Origin: Didymella arachidicola
Lineage: Eukaryota; Ascomycota; Dothideomycetes; Pleosporales; Didymellaceae
Direction: 5' to 3'
Assembly: GCA_016630955.3 (NCBI GenBank)
Contig: CM049993.1
Location: forward strand, 620,001 to 684,000
DNA: 64,000 nt
Shown here in pieces: positions 45,555 through 57,924 of the stretch; the first letter of the stretch is position 1, and the number at the start of each line of letters is the position of its first letter. The position numbers and the translations under genes were made by a program. The notes beneath the pieces were generated by a model. It had not been told where the DNA came from, ran no database searches, and saw only the letters and a program-made list of their open reading frames with translations.

Positions 45555-48500
45555 GCCTGTGAATGAGTTCAAACGGCATTTGCATGGTCCTGTCACTATT
45601 TGTCTTGAACACGCCTTGCAGAAGGGCTATATTGGACGCCTCGGATTGGTGGAAGGGTGGCAGATGGTTTGGTGGCCTGGCGTGAAATCAACCAATTAGC
45701 GGTCGTCCAGCACTTGGACGACGCGCGCCAAGCGAGTTCGGACATCTTCTGCATAGCGCCTGCACGTCTCGGTCTTGGCTAGTATCGAGCAGTTTTAGCT
45801 TCGCATGCACTTTTGGTCATGTGATCTTCAACCCTGGTCCCCTTCCTTAGTGGCCGGGCCGCTGCTCTTAGTATCCGCCTTCCCTTGTTGGTGCGAGCTG
45901 TGGGATCGGACTTTCTCTCCGCTTTCGCACTGAGCACCACCCCCTAAGTTGTCACGGAAAATAGTACGTTATACATCCTACTATCAGCTTTATAGCAGTC
46001 ACAGAGCTCGCGTTCGCACCTGGGCCGGTATCACCGGTGGTTCAAACAGTCATCTTGTGCATTGACCCTTGTAATTCCGGTGACAGTTCAGCTGCGAGGA
46101 CGGGCCGGGGCGCGATGCATGGGTTCCTTCTTCTCCCGCCTGACGCGTCCCACACCAAACCGTCCACATCGCGAGACAACCTTCATCACCCAAGCCCGTT
46201 AGATCGACTGCGGCTACGTGACAAGAGCTGCATCGGGGCGTGCCGGTGCGCTGCACAGGTTAGTGGAAATTGCACTCGTGAGCAATCTCATCAAACCTGC
46301 CCGCGCCGCCGAATCCTATGAGCAGGGACCATCCATTCGATTTTGGATCAATCATATCGAACGGGAGCACAGTGCGCAGAAAGTAAGGAGGGCGCAAGGT
46401 TTTCTCAAACTCGAAGTTTGGCGATCACACCGATGGTCGCGGTTGTTGGCTTGACGAATGCCTTGCAAACGCGATCCACTTGGCTTGCATTATGCATAAT
46501 CACCAATGCTGACCTTCGCAGACTTGGCCTGCAATCGTGACGTCTCCGTGTATGTCCAACGAATCAAGACTGTCAGCACTTTCCATCGACCGGCGATTCT
46601 GCACGATGGCCAGTTGGCATGTGGCACAATTTGGGCATCACCCCAACACACAACCGGCATCATCTGCCTCGATACAGCATCGACGGTGTAACAGCCTGTT
46701 TGTAGGCCGACTATTGACATGCAATTGCAAGGAACGGCTCCATACACGCAGCTTCAACTTTCAGCGTATCGCGAGATAGCACTTTGACCGAAACGCGGCG
46801 CAATACAGCCTGCACATCCACTAATTACAGGACAGGTGACGGCTACATGTGACACACATCGGGTTACGGTAGTCCTTCGCGATATAGTGCTCGAAGACTC
46901 ATTGCCGTGCTTCACAAGTCTGACTGACAAGACGGCCCATCGCTTTGCTCATCTCGGGAATTTGACGATACCTTCCCGCTTCCTTTTACTCTTTTCAAAC
47001 CCGTGTGCATATGTTAAGGTACATCAGACGCGATCCATCATTGATTGGATGGCAGGGACCAGTGGCACCATTACTTACGGTCTGACAGAAGCGCAGCCTC
47101 CACATGTCGACCGATGCCACGCATCTCCGTAGGCGGCCTAAAAGCCCTTGGTAACACAGAGCTCGTCAATCATAATCCAACCGACAGATGTACCAAATGA
47201 GGGCATCCACAGCCCGTGCCGACCCGTTAATTCGTGTAACCATCGCGCTGGTCGCCAGCCCTGCGCTCACCACGCTCGCATGTGCTGTACGACTCCTGCA
47301 ATTGCTCAGGTGCAGAGTGCGATTGCTGGCCTGCTGCTATTTTACGGGCATGGCTGCCGAGCCATCCTGGTACATCAATGGCCTCCTACCCCACAACATG
47401 CGGTTGGCTCGGTGGTACTGCCTGCTTTGAGGTGGCAGGAGTTACGTGTATGCGGCAGTTCTACTTGCTCAATGCAAGGCTGTTGCCAGCAGGCACCTCT
47501 TCGAGCGGCAGCGCATATTGAAAGCTGGCGCTTAAGCTGACCTCAGACCGGCCACCGCGTCTGCGCTCATTTAACGTGCGCTCGTGACAGCCTAGGACGT
47601 GATGCGGTGTGGCAGACAATCAACTTATAACGGCAACATGGTCGTGCGCTATTGGCTGCAGCGAGTCAGCTCGATACGATGGTGGTCGAGTAAGGGCAGC
47701 AGTGCGTGAAAGGACGAGGTTCTGACCGGTCCTGTGACCTTCTGACCATGCAAGGTTTTCGTTCAAGCATAGCAAGCGATGATTTACCCGCTCCATGCAA
47801 GGCACTCAGCTGGAAAGCTGGAAAACAACATCAAAATACGTTATTGAAAGGCATTGATTGGACGACTTTATTTCATTGACCTGGGCGTCGGAACGTTCAA
47901 ATTGTGAATCAGCGGGCCGCCCTGGCTTCCTTCCCTCGCCCAACACGAACGGAACAAAAGCGTTGGGCGTTTGTTGATAATGCTCGTGGCTGATGAACGA
48001 TAGCTTTGTTGTTGAACTTTGGCGACTCCGCAGCAGCACAACCAGTCACAACGCTTTGCGCAAGGCCGAGGCGGAGATGGCGGCGGAGATGGCAGCGGCA
48101 AGCGACGAGTGTTTCGCCCTTCTCCTTCGTCCCGCGATGCGTGCATCCGCCTCCTCCGACTGCGTCATCTTCAGCAGCGGGAAGTCCGGCACTAGATGCA
48201 CTAGAGGCCCCAGTGCAAGAAACTGGCCGCGTTTCTGCGCTTGTGCAGTGCAGCGGCGCTGGCGAATCACAGGTACGAAGAGGGTTGTTCCATGGATTAC
48301 CGTCCGCGAACAGTCGCCGGCGCAAGGGATGAAGGATCTACCAGATGGCGATTGACAGATTTTGCAAGATGATTTGGTGGTTCATGTGGGTTCGCCGCAT
48401 GCCATGGGCGTCCAACGCGAGGCAATGAGAGCTGAGAGCCAAGCAAATGCAAGCTCACAACAGTCATTCAGCAGGCCAGTGTCAGCTTTATTACGTTGAG

Positions 48501-49252
48501 GTTCACGAAGAGCTGCTGCGCTCGAGGACGAACGGCAGTTCCACAAGACGTTGCCTTCCGCTGCTTGGGATGGCGGCGCCGCTGACAGAAAACTGCCTGA
48601 AGTCGCCGAGTCGTGAACATGGTCAGGCTCTCTTCACTAGCGAAGCTGCACGCACGTCACTGGCCTGTCGGTTGCACACCAACAGCCAGCACAGGGCTGC
48701 GGGTGTGGCCATCAACAGACTTTTGACCGATGCAGGAGCGGCACCAGCCCTATCTCTAATTGCGACGGGCGACAGCAACAGGCACTACCCTGGCGTGCAG
48801 GAATCAGGATGGCGGGCGTGCGTCAACGTTTGAGGGCAGCTGCGCGCCTGCTCCGGGCTTCTCGAGGAGCAGGGGAGCATGTTCATGGACAATGGAGCGG
48901 GAGCATGCAGCAGCTCACCGGCACGACTGCAAGACAGACGCCGTCGAATAGGCGTTGTTGGTGCGCAGTGGGCTAACACACAGTGCAACACGAATAGCGG
49001 CACGACGACAGGCTCGTGCAGCGACGACAACAACGACGACGACGACGAAGATGCTGAGGGCTGAGCTATCGTCGCAGCGTGGTGCAGGTGGTGCAAAACG
49101 AAACAGTGCGCAGCAGGAGACGGCCCGCGCGGATTGAGTCGCGCATGTCGCAGGCAGGCTACTATTGCCCGAGGAGGGCCCATGGAAGCATGGCTGCATC
49201 GGGACAGCGTCCTTGCATCATGCTGGTTGCTGGTCGCTGCAAACGAGGGCAA

Positions 49253-49276
49253 CATGACCATGACCATGACCATGAC
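49253..49276 (+). repeat. Hexamer repeat (CATGAC)x4
   Basis: Four perfect copies of CATGAC. It would encode alternating Met-Thr or His-Asp in translated frames, which explains some of the open frames there. Confidence 0.9.
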
Positions 49277-49323
49277 GAGCGACGCTGCGGTGGACGGCTG
49301 CAACGTACTGTGGCACAGCTAAA

Positions 49324-49355
49324 GCAGCAGCAGCAGGAGCAGCAGCAGGAGCAGG
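49324..49355 (+). repeat. CAG/GAGCAG trinucleotide-type repeat
   Basis: Mixed AGC AGC AGG units over about 32 bp, giving long Gln or Cys/Ser frames on both strands. Confidence 0.85.
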
Positions 49356-50274
49356 ATCGAACGCCATGCGCGGTCAGTGGCAGTCTAGCGACGCTGGCAC
49401 GGTGTGTTATGTATCGAGGCGGACGTGTATTTTTAATTAAAGGAAGCAGATCGTCCAACGTGGTGAGTGCGGCCCATCCCGGGTCTTGGCTCTTTGCTCG
49501 CGGCTGGCCTTGCTGAGCAACCTGACCGAACGGGCCGCCAGCGAGCGCCATGCGCAGACCCCAGCATCCAAGGCCGGCCGCCCCAGCTTGCAGGCCAAAA
49601 GGGGGCGCACCAAGGCCTTAGTCGCGGTGGTATGCGATCAGAGCCGTCGCTGCACCCGCTCCCACTCGTGCTCCTGCGCCTGCTCCTGCTCCTGCCTCTG
49701 ATCCTTGCATACACGGCGCCGCGGCCAGCTGCACGCGGACAGCAGAGTGGCACGCCGTGGGCACGCTGTGGGCAGAGTTTGCGCGGCGCTGGCAGGCGTT
49801 GGCAGCAGTTGCCAGTGGCCTCGCCGCATCCGGAGCACCCCCTCGCCGGCGGGCGACCACCCACAGCGCAGCGCGACACGGACTGCATGCGCGGGTGCGG
49901 CGAGGGCTTGCTTGGACGGCGTGACGGCGCTGGCGGCGCTGCGGTGCTGGCGGTGGGTGCTCGCTGCTGGCCTGTGCCGCTAGTGCTGGGCGCGCGCAGT
50001 GCGACTGTCAGCCGCGCTACGGACTGGCTCGACCCGATGCACTCAGTTCGCTGCAGCAGGGATCTCGACGCCATCCTGTGCCATCCCAGCCAGAACGGCG
50101 AGAAGGTTTGGGAGTTCGGGCGCGCGGTGGGTAGTAATAGCGGCCACCATCCCGCGAAAGACCTGAATCTCCTTTCTCGTTTCCACGCTCTTGGGATCCT
50201 CCACGCGCGCTTCGAGAAGCCTTCCCTTCACTCTGCTGAGTCTGCTCTCACCGGCCGCCTGCCCTACACCACCA

Positions 50275-50306
50275 CTGCCTCTGCCTCTGCCTCTGCCTCT
50301 GCCTCT
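50275..50306 (+). repeat. Hexamer repeat (CTGCCT)x5
   Basis: Five perfect copies of CTGCCT, then degenerate copies to about 50345. It lies in the region before the Zn2Cys6 gene, probably leader or promoter. Confidence 0.9.
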
Positions 50307-50620
50307 CAGAGGTCTCAGCCTCCGCCTCTGCCTTTGCCTCGGCCGGCTCCCTTGCCGCCAGCTCCCTCCCCACCAACGCCGGGTTCTGCTTGGCTCCCTT
50401 GACGCCGTTTGCACTGCCCTCTCTGGCCTGCAGCCGTCCTTGCGGGCCGCCATATTTGTGACACCGCTCCCGCCCCAGAGGATCTCCCGCACCACCACAC
50501 CACGCTCTCAGCGACGCAGCCTGCGCCCACACGTCGAGTTGTGTTCCACTGGTTCATGACGGCGTGACAGCACCACGTTGTAGGGCGGCACTTTCCACGC
50601 ACTTTCGACACCCGTCACCC

Positions 50621-50648
50621 ACGCTTCCACGCTTCCACGCTTCCACGC
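50621..50648 (+). repeat. Octamer repeat (ACGCTTCC)x3.5 in 5' leader
   Basis: Three and a half perfect copies of ACGCTTCC, ending 28 bp before the ATG of the Zn2Cys6 gene at 50677. Confidence 0.85.
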
Positions 50649-50676
50649 ACCCTTCAACCAAACCCACCCACTCGCC

Positions 50677-52057
50677 ATGTACCCTCACCAGGCTGGCCAG
50701 GGCCAGATGCCCCCTCACTGGCAGCCGCCTGCGGCCCAGCAGCCTGCCAACGGCGCCTATCCGCCGCCGCCCTCGCATGTAAGTCAAGACGCCTGCAGTG
50801 CCGTGTGTGCAGAGTGTGCAGTCACGCGTGCCGTCATCTTGTCAGCAGCGTGCAACGCCGCCTCGCACCTTCCAGCACAACCTCGCGCCTGCCATAAGCT
50901 GCCTGATCGCCCGCTGACCTGCCCTCTCCTCTCAGATGAACACCACCCTCCCTCCTCCCCCTCCCCAAGAGCCGCGCCCTGACATGGCCGCACACCAGCA
51001 CCCTCAGTACCAGCAGCAGTATCGTCTTCCTGGCCCCAACGAGTGGACGCGCGCCCCGCCGCCGCAAGATCCGTACCGCCAGCAGGGCCCTCCTCCGCAG
51101 TATGTCCAGCAGCATCACCAGCCGCCGGCGCCCCGCCAGCGCACTGCCATTGCCTGCCGCTACTGCAGACGCCGCAAGGTACGTCTCAATGGCTGACTTG
51201 TCAAGTGTAATGCTCACCCCGCACAGATTCGCTGCTCTGGCTTCGAGGCCACCGAAGACGGCCGCTGCACCAACTGCCTGAGATTCAACCAGGACTGCAT
51301 CTTCACGCCTGTTTCGGCGCAGACCCAGGCCTTTGTACCAGCACACACCGTTTGGCGCGGTGTCGGCGCCCCTCCGCCCATGTACGGCGCGTACGGGCAG
51401 CCTCTCCCAGCTGCGAGTCACGCAGAGGCCTACCCTCCGCCGCCTCGCCAGGGGCAGCCGCAGGGCTATTTGCCCAGCCCTACCGCAGGTCCGTATTCCT
51501 ATGGTCCGCCCAGTGCTCATTCAGATGAGGGCAGTCGTGACGACCTGATTGGCAGGAAGAGGCCCCATCCGGAGCCTCACACTCCCACCCTGCCACCGCC
51601 AGCTCCTGGCTCAGCGTCACAAGGCTCTCATCGAGTATCTGGTGCAGACTATGCGTACCCAGAGCCACCGTCTCTAACCCAAGCGCCGCGCACAGCCACA
51701 CCTTCGGCACCCTACTCGACTGCCCCTCCCGCAACTCAGCCGTACTACACCGCACAGCCTCCACGCCAGGCCTCCCCACAGAGCGCCTACCGCTACGATC
51801 CCAGTCGCACATCCTCCTCTCCACACTCGCAAGCGCCCACCACTCCCGGGTCTGCCTCTGCGCCCTACTACCCTCAGCAGAACGGTGCGTTGCAGCCCAA
51901 CCCACCCCGCAGCGATGGCAGGACTCCACCGCCACCCACCTCTCAGCCTGCCAGCCGACCTGGCATGCGCATCAACGATCTCGTCAGCGACAGCGGAAAC
52001 GGACGCAGCTCGACCGACTCGGACATGCTGAACATGCTCAACCGCCGCCCCATGTAA
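50677..52057 (+). CDS. Zn2Cys6 (fungal binuclear cluster) transcription factor
   Basis: Three exons: 50677-50778, 50936-51178 and 51227-52057, giving 391 aa. The introns are 157 nt (gtaagt...ctcag) and 48 nt (gtacgt...cacag). The zinc cluster, about residues 106-133, has C-x2-C-x6-C-x10-C-x2-C-x6-C spacing (CRYCRRRKIRC, then CTNCLRFNQDC); the second intron splits it after RRRK. Unlike most of its class, the cluster sits after a Pro/Gln-rich N terminus. The rest is Pro/Ser/Thr/Tyr-rich, with a conserved-looking C-terminal end (GMRINDLVS...DMLNMLNRRPM). There is no fungal-specific middle-homology domain. It is a probable sequence-specific DNA-binding regulator of unknown targets. The gene stands alone, with more than 5 kb of gene-free DNA on both sides. 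Confidence 0.92.
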
Positions 52058-55000
52058 AAACCTCTCTCGCACAAAAAGCGGGGCTCCTGAGCTGGCTCTC
52101 AGAAGGAGCACATATGGCGCAACGTACAATAAGCAGAGCTCTATGCATCAGTGGTCGCCTGTCGTCACTTTGTTTCTTTGTACAACCTTGACTTCGTCGC
52201 TGTTGCATGCCTGCCGTTCGCAAGGCGTTCAGGTCTGTAATGGCGTCAATTTTTGGGCGGCTTTCTGAACTTCCAGCGTCAAAGAGCATCAATCGATTTT
52301 CTAATACTCGTCTCGAACCCATCTCTCCCGGATACCGTTTCCAGTGCCGAGCTTCGACTGCCGCAACACATGTTCCTGCTGAAGGATGTCTCAACTGTTC
52401 TACTACCTTGGAAAGGAGGTGATTTTATACGTTGGCGGCGAGCGCTCGATTTACATTTCTTACGTTTTCTTCGAAATTGGGTGGACATTTGCACTTTCTC
52501 GCTACTAGATCTGGGGCTGCATACAGGAGGTGCTCTGATTCCTTCCACAAGCATCATTGCACGCGCGGGGTCGGGCCAGCATTTTGCTACATGGCATCTT
52601 GCTGGATACCGTGGCGGTTTGCGTCTCATTTGCGCCGTATACTCTCTTAGTTTGTCTGGATCTCGCTTTGACAAAATAGCGTGGCTTCTATGCTTCTCTT
52701 CTGTCTCTACCGCGGTTTGTCTCATCAGCTGAGATATCTTTATTCTTGGGTACACTGGTTTGGGCGGCAATCTGAATTCACGAAGCAAACAGCGCTTACT
52801 AGTTACTGGATCTCGATCATCTAAATTGAAGGATTAATACACATTCGAGCTTCACCCGGTGCGACTACTCCCGTCAAAGCAATATCACGGTATCGCTCTC
52901 ACAGATCGAAGACGTCGACCACGGTTCTCCTCACTTCAGGGTCTTCCTTTGCGTGTCCAGTACCGGCACGTCAGTCTGTCATGCTGACGCACGGATAAAC
53001 GCGGTCCGGACAGCTACAAGCAACCTGCTCAACCAATTTCCGCTCACCCAGACTTTGGCTCTAATCTGGACCGGTCCGTTATCGATTCTGCGAACTCACG
53101 GTCCGTCTCTGAGGTCACGGACCGCTGCGCAACGTAAAATGGCAATTGGACGGTGTCAGGGACCCGAGCTGCAAACTCGGCGCGCTTCGGACCTTAGTCC
53201 TAGGGTACCGAAATCCACGGCTTTATTGGCAAAATCCGGGCAACTTGCTTGGTTGAGGCCGATATGAACTATGCAGGAGCTATCGTTCCTGTTTCCTTTT
53301 GCAAGGTGCCGAAGAATAGTCATTGGACGGGGCGGGAAACACCGTCGCGGCAGCTCAATGTCAGACCTCGCTCGGGGAACAGGGACGTCACGGGTGCTGA
53401 ACGCAGCTGACTTCACAGTTGCCTTACTCGGCTGTGGTCTGTTGACTGACCTCTATCAATAGCTTACAGAAGCGGCAAATCGAACGCCCGCATTGCAAGT
53501 TTACGACCCGATGTCTTTGTCCCTGCATTCCGAGGTCTCTTGGGCCGCAGAAGCGGCTGCATTCTCAGTACCCAGCGCCTTGGGCCTCCTACTCCCTCCC
53601 TCGATCATGCAAGATCCATCGATCCGGAGCAATATCAGCACTGCCACTGCGACCCAGTACCTCGTGACCAGTTGTCCTTGCCCCTCTCTCCAAGGCCTTA
53701 CAAGTCTCAGCTAAAACACGCGTACCATGGTAGACGGCTCGCGTGCCTCGCCGCTTTACAGCCGCTTCCCGTGTCATCCTCCACTCACCTGCGCAAGTAG
53801 ACCCAGTCAATTCCACTCTCTCAGCGGCACACCAGAACGGTAAACACGTACCACGGTTCGAGCGCAGACTAGTCGGCACATTGGACGCGTCGTGAGTGCC
53901 GCGGAAGCACCCCTAAGCGGTGTAAAAGAGGCAAGAGTTGAACCGAGTGCGCAGGTAAGGATTCTGGCTGCCGCGTGATATGGGCTACGACAGACGAGGT
54001 GTTAGGGATTTTAGTGTACCAAGATTCTGAGTGGAGCTGCTGAGTGAGCAGCTGCGCGGTGTTGGACATGAGCCGCAACGCGCAGATGCTGGCTTACAAA
54101 GGCGTGTGCTATCCGATACACTCATCGCCTGTTTAAATCGGCGTCTGTAGTGATGCTACGACGTGAGGTTTTCATGCTCATTTGCGGGGGAGTAATTTTG
54201 TGGCGGCGCGTTGAGCGAGGCACCAACCGCTGCCACGTGTGGGTGGGTCGATTGCGACTCAGTGCCGAATGGCGATGCTCGTGATCTTGAGATATCTTTC
54301 GGGGGGGATCCTGATTCATTGTCGGAGGATTTCCTGGATCAGGATGGGGAAGTAAAATTTGCTTGCCAGGAAGACGCAAGCTGAGCGCCTTCTGGAAAGA
54401 AACGCTTGGGCGTCTCGACCGAGTCAGTGACAAACTAACAATACATGAAACGTGCAACCATCCTGGACCTTGTGTATGGCTTGGCGTAGAGTGGATTTTG
54501 GAAGGGATAGAGGATTGTGGTACGGTTTATGACACGAGTGGGATGGAGATGCGCTGAGTAATGGAGACTCGGTGTGATGCCAACGGCCGACTGAGTACAC
54601 GAGTTGAAGTTCGAAACGGGAATCCCTCCAGCCGAGCAATTAGTATCGCTCATCTGACAACGACTATCCCAATATCACCAGGGATCGTTGTGGTCAGCGA
54701 GACGGTACACTTGCCTGACTTGATGTTGGTAATGGCCAGGTGGAGAGCTCGAGCAGCATACAGGGGAGATGATCTAACTTGTAAGAGTTTCCTACCGGAT
54801 CTGTTCTCAGAGCGATGCTCATTCCGAGCTTGCGAGTGGTACCTCTTAGCTCTTTCCTTCACAGCTAAAGGTGCCTGAGCGCCCTTCCGGTTAGTGTACC
54901 CAGCTTTGAGGAAGACCTCGGGAGCTATTGACGCCATCATTGCGTGGCATTCTCGCCACCAAACACCCGTGTCGTAGCTCACAGTCGCTGCAGCTGCGAA

Positions 55001-56184
55001 TCGCAGCAGCCTAGACTGGCATCGCGTCTCGCGAGCAAACCTTGCCTCACAGCGTGAATCCCACATGCTCCTCGTCTGCCTCCTGTCTCTGCAAGAGATT
55101 TGCCCTGCGACGATCCTCCGGACGCATCGTTACGAGATCGTGAACATCGACCAACCTGAGCACCGCGCTGCAATGCGCAGGTAACGCGCAGATGACGCCT
55201 GCGCGTTACGTTCTGCAACACCGAGCGCCAAACGAAGGTAACTTTAGATATGATGCAAAGGTAGCGGTTGCACCATGCATGCAAGTCGGGGCAAGTTGGC
55301 AGGCTCTGCTGCTATACTCTGTCTATGTTGCGACCAGACCCTTCCGTAGCTGTTCGCATCGACTGACAAGCAGGCATAATTTTCCATCGTCTGATCTCGT
55401 CCCTATGATCGCCAGCCTATCGATCGTACTGGATACAGTGAAAATCTTGTACATTGCACAGTCTCAGGACGACAGTGTTGGACAGCAAGCTCTGTATTGA
55501 TAGACAAATTGTCAATTGGACACCGCTGACAGCAGAATAAGTCAGCGAGACTAGCAACGCCTCCACGACAGAGTACCGAGCTGGTTTGAAACCACTCTGA
55601 TCAGGCACTTAGCTGCGAGTCGGCGACTTCGACATATCGAATCTCGACCTTCCAAATCAAACCACGCTCGCAAAGTACGAGACTGTTACTTCAATCAATG
55701 GAGGAGATTGTAGCTGGGCACTACAAACAAGATCATTCACGCATACGGTGGAGCGCAAGAGCACATTGAGACACAAGATGAGAGGCTATGGACCCACGAC
55801 ATTGTGAGATGCACTGGGACGTATCTGCAGTAGAAAGGAGTGCCCGATATTGATCCTATCGCATGGGATTGGTGTTTTTGATTGCCTCATAGTAAACTCA
55901 CTGAGCATCATGAGAGTTGGTGTAACCGCTTTTAGTCGCTGCCGGCAACACAGTTTGACTGATATGATAGTGCTCAAAAATCGCTACCATGTCTCTTATC
56001 CAAAGCCCCGTGCGGAGCTACGCGGAGGGTCTGATCGCTACTCGTCGATATGTCACTCGTGCCTCGCATTGGGCTGCTTTTCAAACATGTCACACTGCAC
56101 TGGCACTCCGAGTACGTCTCCGCTATCCTAACACGGAGGCTCGGAGCGGATTGACTTACTCATACTTTGCATGCGCATGGCATG

Positions 56185-56243
56185 AGTGAGTTGGGTAAAC
56201 TCAAGGAGCAGACCTGTTGCTCCTTGAGCTTACCCAACTCACT
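56185..56243. repeat. Inverted repeat: 26-bp stem, 7-nt loop
   Basis: The left arm is 56185-56210 and the right arm 56218-56243, with loop gacctgt. 25 of 26 positions pair. The single mismatch is A-C in a plus-strand transcript but would be a G-U wobble in a minus-strand transcript, so a minus-strand RNA would pair along the whole stem. It could be a small-RNA precursor-like hairpin, a terminator, or an element end. Confidence 0.85.
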
Positions 56244-56246
56244 TAT

Positions 56247-56606
56247 ATGGAGCTGAACTTTCAGAAGCAGTCCCTTAGGCAGTCAAAGTCCAGGGACGAG
56301 GATCTTCTCGTGGGTGATGAGCTCAATCATCTTCTAGCCTGAGGCGCGAGGCTAAATATCGAGACTCAGACAGAAGCATTCAAACACGCATGGTGCGATT
56401 CATTTCGTGACTGTACAGCACAAAGCACCCATCCAGATCGTTTCCCTCCTTTTCTTCATCGTCACTCTCGATATGATCTCACATCTGCTTTGTCTGCTGC
56501 TTGTAGCACTTTAAATCCACCTTTGAAAGATTTGCCTTGTATTGATCTGTACCTACGTGACTTAACACCCCAAGACGATACCAGCATCATGCGAAATGGT
56601 GCATAG
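56247..56606 (+). pseudogene. Broken reading frame after the hairpin
   Basis: Starting at the ATG at 56247, three bases after the hairpin, one frame runs 120 codons to TAG at 56604-56606 with a single internal TGA (56340-56342). The second part reads like protein (for example HPDRFPPFLHRHSRYDLTSA and LKDLPCIDLYLRDLTPQDD). It uses many T-ending codons, unlike the C/G-ending codons of the nearby genes. I do not recognise a family. It may be the remnant of a mobile element or an acquired gene; chance is also possible at this length. Confidence 0.35.
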
Positions 56607-57924
56607 TTGTAACAACACCTTACGGGTTGATACGCAAACTACAATACGACCCCTCGTCTTGAGTATATGGCTGTTATACATGACAACCAAACAGCCTCTC
56701 GCGAAGCATACACAATCGCAGGTAGCATCTGCTTCCTGTTTCTGCGAAAGACTTTTTAACATGTGCAAGACCTACTCGATATGTCTCCTCTGAGGAGGTA
56801 GTAGTTCTCCTCCGAGGTGCCGGCGTGTAGCTTGTCAGTGATCAAAAGGACAAATTCAAATATTCATGTGCGTTTCGGTGCATGTTCAAAAGCAACATGC
56901 ATTTCACGAACGAATTCTGGACCTGTTCGTGACTGCAAGTTCATTCACGATCTCATCATCGTACTGTGGCCCCGATAAGAGGATCGTGACGTAGGCACGT
57001 CTTGCTGAGCGCTCTGCCCGCAGTGCACGCCGTATGTGCACTGGTACGGTGGCTGCACCTTGCAGCCCGGTAGCAGACGCGTGGATCACACACTCCATCC
57101 AAACATATAGAAGCGACAGATGCCGTCGCCATGTCGTGTTCGGTGGCTATTCGGGAAATTCAATGGGCGGACATTATGATGTACTCGGAGCTTTCCGTTC
57201 AAGATGCTGATAGGCATTGATGATGAGACTACATGCTTTAAATCTAAACTCCGAAATTGTGCTGCCTGATGTCTGGACGACAGCTTCTGCTGGTGTCAAA
57301 ATCGCAGTGTTGATCGCTCATGACCGTCATCCCTCCGATCCGACAAAAAGCGGTGCATTGCATAGCATAGCATATAAAACCCGCTATCGACACGATTGTC
57401 CCTTCACCATCACCGCCCTTTTCTTTTTCAAAAAGCAAAGGCTAAAAAAGGACAGGCTACTTTCTGAGCTTGAAACCCAGCTAATGTTTCTGTCCCGAAT
57501 GTCCCTTGGGGTTTATTTGCTGTTGGTCAGAAGTGGCAGGGGCACCGTACCATGGCTCTGCTGCGCCGCTAGAATGTGGATGGGGAATGTGTGTGATGTG
57601 TGATGGTGTTCTTTCTACATGTGCCTTTTGGCTTTCTCCCGAAAATCCTGCGAAGAAAGTCATGTCTTTGGCCGGGGATCGGTCTGGCGGCCTGAAAGTA
57701 GACGTCGGATGGAATATGCGAATATCACCGCACATCCTGCGGATGTGGAAACAGACAAAGCCGGTCAGCAGGACTAGGTGTGAACGCTCAGGGTTTCAGG
57801 TGCATGCTGGCAACCAAGTGGTTTTAATGTGTTTATTCTATATTCTAGTCATTATCATCACAGTTCGCGCCTTGCCCATGCCATATCATTCCACACCTAC
57901 CCATACCAACCATCAAAAAAAACT

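Larger units (their letters stand above)
45555..50676. other. 5.1-kb interval without a recognisable gene
   Basis: Both strands carry many open frames up to about 300 codons, especially 47.9-50.6 kb, but they are Ala/Arg/Ser/Pro-rich or repeat-driven and overlap each other in several frames. None shows a known domain or clear splice structure. The last 1 kb probably includes the 5' leader of the Zn2Cys6 gene. Simple repeats are listed separately. A lineage-specific gene cannot be excluded. Confidence 0.5.
52058..57924. other. 5.9-kb interval without a recognisable intact gene
   Basis: It holds many short frames on both strands. The longer ones (52253-52732 plus, 52279-52788 minus, 54650-55066 minus) have no family signal, and two of them overlap antisense. 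From 55.9 to 56.9 kb there is a strong hairpin followed by a broken frame (listed separately). The composition is more balanced in A/T than in the flanking GC-rich genes. Confidence 0.5.

Noticed and set aside
49467..50402. Plus-strand frame of 311 codons before the Zn2Cys6 gene
   Set aside because: Low-complexity and repeat-driven, with overlapping frames on the other strand. More likely promoter or leader.
52253..52788. Overlapping frames of 159 (plus) and 169 (minus) codons downstream of the Zn2Cys6 gene
   Set aside because: Each is antisense to the other, neither has a recognisable domain, and they fall in a likely 3' region.
56780..56820. Second inverted repeat (cctctgaggag ... ctcctccgagg)
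   Set aside because: Only 11-bp arms with two mismatches; too weak to claim as a feature.
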